The notes beneath the pieces are model-generated. The model searched no databases. It was not told where the DNA came from and saw only the letters and a program-made list of their open reading frames with translations. Below, one piece after another: positions 45,022 to 52,337 of a DNA stretch of 64,000 bases. The DNA lies in NCBI RefSeq assembly GCF_040225985.1, contig NZ_JBBPEU010000001.1, positions 558,001-622,000 on the forward strand, in the 5' to 3' direction. Within the stretch, counting starts at the first letter, position 1. Each line of letters opens with the position of its first letter. The stretch is from Shimia sp040225985 (GTDB taxonomy: Bacteria > Pseudomonadota > Alphaproteobacteria > Rhodobacterales > Rhodobacteraceae). A program made the translations under genes and the position numbers.

Positions 45022-45659
45022 TGCCAACCTTGACCGTCGATTTCTTTCACGACGTCGTATGCTGCTGGTGCTTCAACATCTCATCGCGGATGCGCGACCT
45101 TTCGGTCCTTTTTGATCTGGATGTGCGCCATCACACCTTCGTTTTGCAAGCCAGCCGCGCCGAGATGGCCGCCCGCTGGGGCACGCCCAAGCAGGCGCGT
45201 GACACCATCCTTGGTCACTGGGAAGTATGCCGACAGGTCAGTGACCGGCCCGACCTGGTCAATATCGATGCGATGCGCGCCGCCCCGTTCGACTATCCAC
45301 ATGGGTTGACCGCCGCGCTTGGCTGCAAGGCGGCAGAGCGGATCGGCGGGCAGGCCGCCCATTGGGACATGTTCGACGCCCTTCAGCACGCGCATCTAAG
45401 CGCGGCGCGCAACATTGCCGACCCTGATGTCGTGCAGGAAGCAGCGCGACAGATCGGTCTGAAAGCCACGCCTTTCGCGGATGCCCTGAACGATCCGGCC
45501 ACGGCCCGCGCGGTCGAGGTTGATCGCCAGCGCGCCCGGTCCTTGCAAGTGCAGGCTGTGCCGACCCTCATCATACGCGAAACCGGCGCGCGATTGGTCA
45601 ACGGCCCCCGCGAAGATCTTGCCGCACAAATCATGGCCGCGGAAAGGCTCGTGGCCTGA
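45021..45659 (+). CDS. DsbA-family thioredoxin-fold protein
   Basis: This 212-residue DSBA-like protein has VDFFHDVVCCWCFNISSRM and the cis-Pro loop VQAVPTLII. The active motif is CCWC (Cys14, Cys15, Cys17) where relatives usually have CPWC, so it has an extra cysteine. There is no signal peptide, so it is cytoplasmic like FrnE and HCCA isomerase relatives. GTG 45018 and ATG 45021 are both well spaced from GAGGAGG. Confidence 0.8.
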   Translation: MPTLTVDFFHDVVCCWCFNISSRMRDLSVLFDLDVRHHTFVLQASRAEMAARWGTPKQARDTILGHWEVCRQVSDRPDLVNIDAMRAAPFDYPHGLTAALGCKAAERIGGQAAHWDMFDALQHAHLSAARNIADPDVVQEAARQIGLKATPFADALNDPATARAVEVDRQRARSLQVQAVPTLIIRETGARLVNGPREDLAAQIMAAERLVA

Positions 45660-45674
45660 AGAAAGGAGACCAAG

Positions 45675-45818
45675 ATGAAACCTTTATTGCTTCGCCTGTT
45701 CAAACCAGTGCCCACGCCCCGCCGTCTGCGCTGTGATCTGTCGCCCCACATGCGCCGCGATCTCGGATTGCCACCTTGCGATCCGCCCGCGCCCCCCACC
45801 GCTTTCCGCCTTTGGTAA
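45675..45818 (+). CDS. Small DUF1127-like protein
   Basis: This 47-codon gene has a clear AAGGAG site 15 nt after the DsbA-like gene. The peptide is basic and ends in a DUF1127-like segment (LSPHMRRDLGLPPCDPP, compare the common LRDIGL core). Members are small, arginine-rich, often stress- or phosphate-related and poorly understood. It lies in line with the same-strand genes on both sides. Confidence 0.55.
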   Translation: MKPLLLRLFKPVPTPRRLRCDLSPHMRRDLGLPPCDPPAPPTAFRLW

Positions 45819-45838
45819 CCCCTAACCGGAGCCACCCC

Positions 45839-46738
45839 ATGCCCCGTTCTACCGACATTTTCCTGACCGCCCTCGCGCCCGCCGTCTGGGGCAGCACCTA
45901 TCTTGTGACCACCGAAACCTTGCCCGACGGCTATCCGATCACGCTGGCTGCACTGCGGGCGCTGCCTGCGGGTCTGCTGCTTCTGGTGGTGACGCGCTGC
46001 CTTCCGCCGCGCGCCTGGCTTGGGAAAACCTTCCTTCTGGGCAGCTTCAACTTCGCGCTGTTCTGGGTGCTGTTGTTCGTGGCCGCCTATCGGCTACCGG
46101 GCGGGGTTGCGGCGACTCTGGGATCGTTGCAGGCGATGATCGTGATTTTCATGGCGCGCGGATGGTTGGGTACCCCGATCAGGTTGGGGGCCGTGGTGGC
46201 CGCAGCGACCGGGGTGCTTGGCGTCGGGCTTTTGCTGGTAAGCCCCGATGCTCAGCTTGACCCCATCGGGATCGTGGCGGGCATCGGTGGGGCTGCGTCG
46301 ATGGCGGCGGGCACGGTGCTCAGCCGGAAGTGGCAACCGCCGGTTTCGGCGCTCAGCTTCACCGCATGGCAATTGACGGCGGGTGGTCTGATCCTTTTGC
46401 CGCTCGCCCTGATGCTCGAGCCGCCCTTGCCGACGCTGACGCCTCTGAACTTTGCCGGTCTCGCGTGGCTGGGTCTGATCGGCGCGGCGCTCACTTATGC
46501 GCTGTGGTTTCGGGGCGTCGCCCGGATTGAACCCGGAGCTGTGGCCATGCTCGGCATGATGAGTCCGGTTACGGCGGTCACGCTGGGCTGGGTCTGGCTG
46601 GGCCAGTCCCTGTCGCTGGTGCAGGCCTTTGGGGCCGTGATCATCCTCGGCTCGGTCTGGGCCGGGCAACGCGCGAACCGTGTGTCGCCATCGCACCCGC
46701 GCCCTCGCCTGCGGCACAAGACAAAGGCCCCCGCCTGA
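45839..46738 (+). CDS. EamA/DMT family transporter
   Basis: This 299-residue membrane protein has about ten hydrophobic segments in two EamA repeats (ALAPAVWGSTYLVTTETLP; AMLGMMSPVTAVTLGWVWLG). Drug/metabolite transporters usually export amino acids or related compounds. ATG 45839 is used because it starts just before the first helix. Confidence 0.87.
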   Translation: MPRSTDIFLTALAPAVWGSTYLVTTETLPDGYPITLAALRALPAGLLLLVVTRCLPPRAWLGKTFLLGSFNFALFWVLLFVAAYRLPGGVAATLGSLQAMIVIFMARGWLGTPIRLGAVVAAATGVLGVGLLLVSPDAQLDPIGIVAGIGGAASMAAGTVLSRKWQPPVSALSFTAWQLTAGGLILLPLALMLEPPLPTLTPLNFAGLAWLGLIGAALTYALWFRGVARIEPGAVAMLGMMSPVTAVTLGWVWLGQSLSLVQAFGAVIILGSVWAGQRANRVSPSHPRPRLRHKTKAPA

Positions 46739-46761
46739 AAGGCGGACGGAAAACTGCTGCC

Positions 46762-47439
46762 ATGAAACAATTGCAACCCTCTCCCGCTTTGGCCCGCAAT
46801 ATGCGTTTCGCGGGGCTGCTCTATCTTCTCATCATTTTGGCCGGCTTGTCCGCCGAGATCGTGTTGCGCGCGCCTTTGATTGACCTACGCGATGCAGGTG
46901 CAACCGCCGCCGCGATCCTGTCCGATCCTGTCCGTTTCAGATTGGCCCTAGCTGCGGATCTCCTTATGGCGGTGTGCGATGCAGGGCTGGCGATCCTGTT
47001 GTTTCTGATCTTCCGGCCCGTCGCACCGGGGATGGCCTTGGCGGCTATGGTATTCCGGCTGATCCAAACTTGTCTGATTGCGGCCAACCTGTTGGCGCTG
47101 CAAACGGGCTGGCTCTTGCTGTCCCAAGACGTGGGGCTGCCGGTCGTACAGGCACAATCGCTGGCCTTGCTGTTTTTCGACCTGCACGGGCATGGCTACG
47201 ATCTGGGGCTTGTATTCTTTGGTATCACCAGCCTGATGACCGGTGCCTTGATATGGCAGTCGGGGATCGTCGCAAAAGGTGTGGGCGTAGGGCTTGTCGC
47301 CGCCGCGAGCGTCTACCTGATCGGCAGTTGCCTGCGCTTCTTTGCGCCCGACATCTGCGCGGTTTTCACCCCCGCCTACGTCGTGCCGATTTTGGCCGAA
47401 ACAGTCTTCTGCCTGAGACTTCTGGCCCGACGACCTTGA
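46762..47439 (+). CDS. DUF4386 domain membrane protein
   Basis: This 225-residue protein with about six hydrophobic segments has the DUF4386 layout: RFAGLLYLLIILAGLSAEIV at the start, MVFRLIQTCLIAANLLAL in the middle and a C-terminal helix ending near FCLRLLARRP. The function is unknown. It is the last core gene before the island. Confidence 0.78.
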   Translation: MKQLQPSPALARNMRFAGLLYLLIILAGLSAEIVLRAPLIDLRDAGATAAAILSDPVRFRLALAADLLMAVCDAGLAILLFLIFRPVAPGMALAAMVFRLIQTCLIAANLLALQTGWLLLSQDVGLPVVQAQSLALLFFDLHGHGYDLGLVFFGITSLMTGALIWQSGIVAKGVGVGLVAAASVYLIGSCLRFFAPDICAVFTPAYVVPILAETVFCLRLLARRP

Positions 47440-47495
47440 CAGGACGAGGCGCAGGACCAAAGCCGCCCCTTGCGAACTTCAACTCCAAAATACAA

Positions 47496-47520
47496 AAGGC
47501 GCCCTTGGGCGCCTTGTTTT
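47496..47520 (+). terminator. Terminator before the island
   Basis: AAGGCGCCC and GGGCGCCTT form a 9-bp stem with a 2-nt loop, followed by TGTTTTATT. It ends the DUF4386 transcription unit just before the island boundary. Confidence 0.8.
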
Positions 47521-47522
47521 AT

Positions 47523-47578
47523 TGGTCGGAGTGAGAGGATTCGAACCTCCGACCCCTGCCGCCCGAAAACAGTGGTCT
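47523..47578. repeat. Far attachment-site repeat (tRNA-Pro 3' fragment)
   Basis: Of 56 bp, the first 38 (to 47560) are identical to the 3' end of the tRNA-Pro gene at 53636-53673; three mismatches follow to 47578. It lacks the D-arm and acceptor 5' half, so it is not a functional tRNA but the displaced copy left by integration. Confidence 0.9.
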
Positions 47579-47608
47579 TTATTTAAATCATATAGTTAAG
47601 GGAATTTC

Positions 47609-47668
47609 TTGCACGAGAATCAGGTGAATATGTGAAAAAAAAGGTATGTGGCGTGCAACTCCGTGCAA
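47609..47668. promoter_or_regulatory. Candidate integrase arm sites, far end
   Basis: TTGCACG at 47609-47615 and CGTGCAA at 47652-47658 and 47662-47668 repeat a heptamer that recurs twice (53557-53573) just inside the other island end. The placement near both att repeats fits arm-type integrase binding. The stretch 47579-47763 holds no gene. Confidence 0.5.
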
Positions 47669-47763
47669 GCCAGTAGACGTGTATGCAACTAGCTAAGTTG
47701 ACTATCGGCAGGCGCTAACGCTAGAGGTGAAAGAAGGTGAAGAATTCGTCTTTAAGGTAAAAA

Positions 47764-48546
47764 ATGAAGATTGGTGAAGTTTACTCCCACTTGAATGGAT
47801 TAGAGTGGTTGATGGTGCGCCGAGAAGGATATTGGCAAAGTCTTCAGCGCGTTATCTCAGCGGTTGATGCGTCAGCTTGCAAGACACATACGGTTGGCGG
47901 GGCCAAGGGGAACGGACGGAGAGCCTACAGCCCACCTGCACTGAATCGTCAATTCAAAACCGCAATGGAAGTTGAAGGGTGGAGTAACGCAAGTGCGAGA
48001 ACTTTCTATGTTTGTAGAAACTCAGATGTAAATCTTGAGGTCTTGGACATGGAAAGGGCTGCACAAAGAGAGATTGCAGAGACGCAAAGATTACTCGATC
48101 TCAAAACACACCAGTTGAAGCAATCGCAGGCTGGCAGTCAATCTCAAGTCGACACGATTGTGGAGCTAAGGAGAGAGGTGCAAGAGTTAGAACGTGAGAT
48201 TCGCGACGGTCGCAAAAGCATGCGCGGCCAGCAGAAGGCGCTAATTGAGAGCTACGGTCTAGACGCGATTCAAACTTCAAACAGTTCTGATTTCGAGAAA
48301 GATAGAGTCTCTGTGGAAGTTCAGCTTGGCAAGTATTTTGCGGTGACATTCGATCTTTTTGTAAAACATACGGCTGACTACATCCACAACCGGATTGATT
48401 TGGGAATCGAAATCGTACCGATGAAATCCATGGAGGTGGAAATGTCGAGCGGCCCCCCATTTTTTGAAAAGCACCTTCATGAAATTAATCGCCAAGGTCG
48501 TATTTTCCCCCCAGTGCCTTTGGTCTTGATTGGAATCGAGCCATGA
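47764..48546 (+). CDS. BglII/BamHI-class PD-(D/E)XK restriction endonuclease (first of two)
   Basis: This 260-residue protein has the N-terminal YSHLNGLEWLMV, a long charged coiled coil (about 96-160), and a nuclease core SDFEKDRVSVEVQLGKYF. Asp176, Glu185 and Gln187 match the D-x8-E-x-Q arrangement of BglII. The tail DLGIEIVPMKSMEVEMSSGP and VPLVLIGIEP also resembles BamHI after its active site. I recognise the family from remembered members whose linker between the N-terminal and core parts is shorter. The stop overlaps the second nuclease start (ATGA), so the two are coupled. Confidence 0.75.
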   Translation: MKIGEVYSHLNGLEWLMVRREGYWQSLQRVISAVDASACKTHTVGGAKGNGRRAYSPPALNRQFKTAMEVEGWSNASARTFYVCRNSDVNLEVLDMERAAQREIAETQRLLDLKTHQLKQSQAGSQSQVDTIVELRREVQELEREIRDGRKSMRGQQKALIESYGLDAIQTSNSSDFEKDRVSVEVQLGKYFAVTFDLFVKHTADYIHNRIDLGIEIVPMKSMEVEMSSGPPFFEKHLHEINRQGRIFPPVPLVLIGIEP

Positions 48547-49352
48547 CCGAGCACCGATCACTGGATAAACTGCAAAGCCTTGGATGGGATGTCCTTTCAA
48601 TCAACTTTGCAGAGTTGATTGTCGAACTTGAGTTCAAGCAAGAGCTTGAAGAACTGGTTAGTATTTTGCTGGCTGCAGAGTTTTCTGTTGAGGAGGCTAT
48701 CATTAAGAGAGGTGGTGGACTAGCCGACCAAACAAAGATGCTTACAGAGCAACTCGTTTCGAAGGGATGGCAAAAAAACAATGTAACGGTCAGTAACGAT
48801 ATCACGTTCCAAAGGGAGTTTGATGCCATCGTTGCAAGCTCAACTACCCATGAGATTGACCACCTAATTCCCAATCCAGAAGGTCGGCTTCTGGCCATGG
48901 AGATAGAGTGGAATAACAAGGATGAGTTTTTCGACAGGGACTTTCAATCGATCCGACGATTGTATGAACTGAACGTAATCGACGCTGGAATTATTTTGAC
49001 TCGGGGGCAGTCGCTGGAGGACGAACTTCTTGCTATGATTGAAGGCTATTTTGGGGAAAAGGGAGTTGAGAGTGTAAGTGATTTTCGTTCCCTGTCTGCA
49101 GAATTCATAGATGGGCAGGGTCGGGAAAGGTTTTCATTTCCAACTCGTCCGCAAGAAGCCGAAATAAACCGCAAGACAAGTGCCGGTGCCAAGACATATC
49201 TAAAGGCCGCTTCCGAAACATTCAAATCCAGTAAGTTTGGAGGGACCACAACGAACTGGCGGCAGCTAAAGAAACGAGTTGACAGACGGGATGCTGGACG
49301 AGCGCCGATTTTGTTCCTTGGGATTCCTGCCAGTGTGTTTGTGCGAACATAG
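48543..49352 (+). CDS. BglII/BstYI-family type II restriction endonuclease (second of two)
   Basis: This 269-residue protein shows the family pattern THEIDHL (Asp106), LAMEIEWNNKDEFFDRDF (Glu120, Glu122; an ExE like BamHI), VIDAGIILTRG, and the C-terminal FGGTTTNWRQLKKRVDRRDAG with APILFLGI. Named relatives cut sites with a GATC core; the actual site here is unknown. It is coupled to the first nuclease by a 4-nt overlap and converges with the methyltransferase, leaving 6 nt between stops. Its AT-rich codon use contrasts with the core genes. Confidence 0.82.
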   Translation: MTEHRSLDKLQSLGWDVLSINFAELIVELEFKQELEELVSILLAAEFSVEEAIIKRGGGLADQTKMLTEQLVSKGWQKNNVTVSNDITFQREFDAIVASSTTHEIDHLIPNPEGRLLAMEIEWNNKDEFFDRDFQSIRRLYELNVIDAGIILTRGQSLEDELLAMIEGYFGEKGVESVSDFRSLSAEFIDGQGRERFSFPTRPQEAEINRKTSAGAKTYLKAASETFKSSKFGGTTTNWRQLKKRVDRRDAGRAPILFLGIPASVFVRT

Positions 49353-49358
49353 TTTCCT

Positions 49359-50972
49359 TCACTCAGCGGCCAGTCTGTCGACCTTTTGGCTGCCATAGAT
49401 AGAGTTGAAAGAAGCCATCACGCAAAATCCAATAAGCAGATCGACTATGATCTTTCGTAGCTTTTTCTCAGAGAGTCTCTGCCCATTGTCCTTCGCATAA
49501 ACAGTCTGCAGAACTTGATCTGACATAGAATTGGAGAAGTCCGCCCAAAGTGTTTCTTCTTTGCACGTTGCAACAAACACTCCTAGTGCATCGATCAATT
49601 CAAACGGACCCTGACCTGACCTGTCTTGGTGTGACCAGTGTTTTTGAAGTGACAATAAGTCCAGATTTTCCAAATGACGCACCAATTGATAGCGAAGTTT
49701 TGCGAGCGTTTTCTCAACGTCGCTTGGAAGGGTCGTCAGTAGATCGTCCAACTCACCGTCGTTCAACTCGAAGCTGCGAATTCGCTTAGAGTCCCCATAA
49801 AAGAAAGAAATCTTCCAGTCGTTAGGGCCATCGACATTGGACAATTCGAAGCGTGTCCCGCTCTTGAATCGTAGTCCAGGTACGCAAAATCGAAAGCGTC
49901 GGTTGGTTGGATATGTCCGACCTACTTTGTCAGGACGTGTCTCTATATGAAAACCTTCCAAAAGCAGCGAGTTTGCATCAAGTTTGTCCAAAGATACTAG
50001 TTCCTTTGGACATACTTTTTGCATTGATGAGCCTATTAAGTATGTAAAGCAGGGTGGGATCGCATTTCCAATCATCTTGAGTTTTTGAGCATACGAAGAC
50101 CCCTTGAATTCAAACTTGACGGGGAAACCTTGTAGGCAAGCTCTCTCTCGAACACTCAGGCGACGGTATTGGTCAAGTTGCTCGTCAAAAATTACCAGAC
50201 TTTCGCGGGAAACTCGGGTGCATGTCGCCGTAACCGTGCGACTGGGCCGATCCAGCGGTTCTGGAAATGGCATCCCATTGTAAACAGGATGGTAAGCCTT
50301 CATGTCTCTGTTAAAGCGGGTCTCTTCAGCGCTGAGCGGTGCTTCTGTTTCGATGTCGGTCAAGGTGTTGCGCCGAGGGTCAACGTAAATTGGATCACGA
50401 CCTTCGCGAACGCTTTCGATCACTGATCCGAGAGAGGTCGTTGGCGTCACCTCGGCGTATCTTTGAAGCAGTTCTAAATCTAAATTTCCAACAATGCACC
50501 TTTTTCGGCGCTGCGGTAAGCCAAAATTCGACATGTCAAAAACTTCAATATTTGCTGCATCAAGCAATTCTTCGTAACGAGCAAATGCGGGGTGCTGGCC
50601 TATGGCTTGTCGCAACACGGTTGCGACCCTTGGCACGTTTTCGAACACCCAAAATTTCGGCTGCACGTGTTCAACCACGGCTAAGAAACGTTCAATGTCC
50701 ACCAATCCGTCTTCAATGTCGCCGCTTCCCCCTCTGTTTGAGAAGGAAAACTGAGTGCATGGCGGGCTTCCGACAACAATGTCTATCTCTTTTGGAAGTT
50801 CTTCAAGATTGAGCTGGCGGACGTCGAATGTGTCGTCAGAGCCGCCGTTGTTCATGGCATTGGTTTTGGCCGCAGGCTGCCACCATTCATAGGATTTGAC
50901 TACATCGATGCCTGCCATGCGGAGTCCTAGCGTCCACCCGCCTACTCCCGAGTACAAATCGATAGCTTTCAT
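49359..50972 (-). CDS. DNA (cytosine-C5) methyltransferase with C-terminal extension
   Basis: This 537-residue protein has all main C5-methylase motifs: I AIDLYSGVGGWTLGL, IV VVGSPPCTQFSFSNRGG (Cys72 nucleophile), VI FWVFENVPR, VIII LPQRRKRCIVG and X KMIGNAIPPCFTYL near residue 320. The methylase is complete by about 330; the last 200 residues match nothing I know. It would protect the DNA against the neighbouring nucleases. ATG 50972 has GGAGG about 8 nt upstream. It is read toward the nucleases, from a promoter region rich in repeats. Confidence 0.9.
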   Translation of the reverse strand: MKAIDLYSGVGGWTLGLRMAGIDVVKSYEWWQPAAKTNAMNNGGSDDTFDVRQLNLEELPKEIDIVVGSPPCTQFSFSNRGGSGDIEDGLVDIERFLAVVEHVQPKFWVFENVPRVATVLRQAIGQHPAFARYEELLDAANIEVFDMSNFGLPQRRKRCIVGNLDLELLQRYAEVTPTTSLGSVIESVREGRDPIYVDPRRNTLTDIETEAPLSAEETRFNRDMKAYHPVYNGMPFPEPLDRPSRTVTATCTRVSRESLVIFDEQLDQYRRLSVRERACLQGFPVKFEFKGSSYAQKLKMIGNAIPPCFTYLIGSSMQKVCPKELVSLDKLDANSLLLEGFHIETRPDKVGRTYPTNRRFRFCVPGLRFKSGTRFELSNVDGPNDWKISFFYGDSKRIRSFELNDGELDDLLTTLPSDVEKTLAKLRYQLVRHLENLDLLSLQKHWSHQDRSGQGPFELIDALGVFVATCKEETLWADFSNSMSDQVLQTVYAKDNGQRLSEKKLRKIIVDLLIGFCVMASFNSIYGSQKVDRLAAE

Positions 50973-51017
50973 TGCGCTGCCTCCACGCCTTAGACTAGCA
51001 AAGAACAGTGTCCAGAT

Positions 51018-51034
51018 CCACCACAATATGGTGG
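51018..51034. promoter_or_regulatory. Dyad in the methyltransferase promoter region
   Basis: CCACCA-N5-TGGTGG is a perfect 6-bp dyad 46-62 nt upstream of the methyltransferase ATG. It could be an operator for self-control of the modification gene; no C-protein gene is visible. Confidence 0.4.
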
Positions 51035-51168
51035 GTGCGTTATGCGTGGAAGCACAATTTCAGCCATTATTTTGCTTTCATCGGCCTCTCATGTTTCGTG
51101 AGCAGCACTGGACCGCCTTGTTCCAATGGTGTGATACCAGAAATGGCTAGTCGGTTCGCGGATTCTCG

Positions 51169-51437
51169 AATGTCCGATTTTGGGGATTTTCGGACATTGG
51201 AATCTGAATGTCCGAAAATAAGGTGTTATTTTTCAGTGGGTTAGGAAGTTTTGCAAAGTTTGCAAAGTCTTGCAGAGAGCGAATCAGGGTGATTTTAGGG
51301 TGAGCAGTAAAATCGGACACTGGGAATCTGTGACATTTTTGCCATGATTCGGTCGAATGTCCGAAAATACTGGGGCGATTCGGGGAATCAGGCCAATGTC
51401 CGATAATACGGGTTTTCGGACATTTTTGAATGTCCGA
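51169..51437. repeat. Array of eight AATGTCCGA motifs in both orientations
   Basis: AATGTCCGA occurs on the plus strand at 51169, 51207, 51356, 51395 and 51429; its complement TCGGACATT at 51190 and 51416, with a one-base variant at 51313. Most copies continue with an A/T-rich tail such as AAATA or TTTT, so neighbours can pair as hairpins. Spacing is irregular (13-106 nt). The array lies between the methyltransferase and the GIY-YIG gene. Short open frames that cross it are products of the repeats, not genes. Confidence 0.85.
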
Positions 51438-51442
51438 TTTTA

Positions 51443-51785
51443 CTTTTGCTTTGTTTTCAAGGGGTTGATTCGTTGGGCGGGCACGCTCGAATCTTTCTCG
51501 TTGGATCAAGTTCAAACCTATTTCTGCCAGTTCAATTGCATGAAGTTGTAATGGAGGTGCCTATCGGCCCTCACAGCACGAAATCTGCAGCAGAGGACTG
51601 GCTAACTGTGCAGCCGTGCACCGCTACGAACTTGCCGCGAATATTCAGAAGAGCTTCACGCCTAGGGCGGAGCTGCACTTGAAACTGGTTCAGCAACACC
51701 TATTTCTTCCGAGGCTCTGATCGTGTCATTTTCAATGGCAATGTCAGCCCCCTCATCTGAAAGTTGCAATAATGATGAGGAAACC
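51443..51785. other. Non-coding stretch or gene relic before the GIY-YIG gene
   Basis: No gene with a start is seen. A frame open from about 51547 to a TGA at 51718 lacks ATG and reads like protein (for example VHRYELAANIQKSFTPRAEL), so it may be a decayed gene end. The 5' part of the stretch is AT-rich and continues from the repeat array. Confidence 0.3.
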
Positions 51786-52271
51786 ATGATAATTAGGAAT
51801 CAGCCACCGATCGGACACTTCATTTGGGGGAGGTGGTTCACGGACGCACGTGATATCTACCGCAGCTCTCCCTACAAGCCTTCGATATCTGAAAATGGTT
51901 TCGTAGGAAGGCTTCGGAAGCGTTACAAACTGATGGGGAAACTCACAGTGGATTGCATTCTCCGTGCGCTGCTATCCAACACCCTGAACTATGAAGGTGG
52001 AGGGGGACTTTACTTCTTCAAGCAAATCTCTGCCGGTCTAAAGTATTTCGGAAGATCCGACTGTCCAGAAGAGCGCATCGAGTCCCATCTGCGCTATTAC
52101 CTGAAATCGAAAGGCCGACTGCACTTGGAAATGGCGAAATATGGTCTCGATGATTTTGAGTGTGACGTGATTTTTCAGGGTGATATCCTGCGTTCCGATC
52201 TGCGAAAAATTGAGAAAGCTCTGATCCGGAGTGAAAACACTATCTGGCCGAACGGTTTGAACGTAGCATAA
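51786..52271 (+). CDS. GIY-YIG-type nuclease domain protein
   Basis: This 161-residue protein has a C-terminal half that fits the GIY-YIG fold: GLYFF (74-78), KYFGRS (86-91), ERIESHLR with Arg97 and His101, MAKYGLDDFECDVI, and KIEKALI with Glu143 as the metal-binding residue. The canonical tyrosines are GLY and YFG rather than GIY and YIG. Proteins like this act as homing or restriction nucleases. The N-terminal 70 residues are unlike anything I know. ATG 51786 has GAGG upstream; an earlier GTG at 51723 would add 21 residues. Confidence 0.65.
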   Translation: MIIRNQPPIGHFIWGRWFTDARDIYRSSPYKPSISENGFVGRLRKRYKLMGKLTVDCILRALLSNTLNYEGGGGLYFFKQISAGLKYFGRSDCPEERIESHLRYYLKSKGRLHLEMAKYGLDDFECDVIFQGDILRSDLRKIEKALIRSENTIWPNGLNVA

Positions 52272-52337
52272 AGATACATCATGCTTCTCTTGGAGGCCCC
52301 AATTGTTAGGTGCCCGGCACTCAGCTGGGGCTTTCCT

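Noticed and set aside
47440..47495. A continuation of the DUF4386 region as a separate gene
   Set aside because: The gap is short and ends in a terminator; no start or domain is visible.
47523..47578. A second tRNA-Pro gene
   Set aside because: Only the 3' half is present, with mismatches in the anticodon arm and no D-arm or 5' acceptor strand.
51169..51437. CRISPR array
   Set aside because: The repeated unit is only 9 bp, occurs in both orientations and has irregular spacing; no cas genes are present.
51147..51515. Short open frames across the AATGTCCGA array (122 codons minus, 64 codons plus)
   Set aside because: Their coding content is generated by the repeat word itself and they lack ribosome-binding sites.
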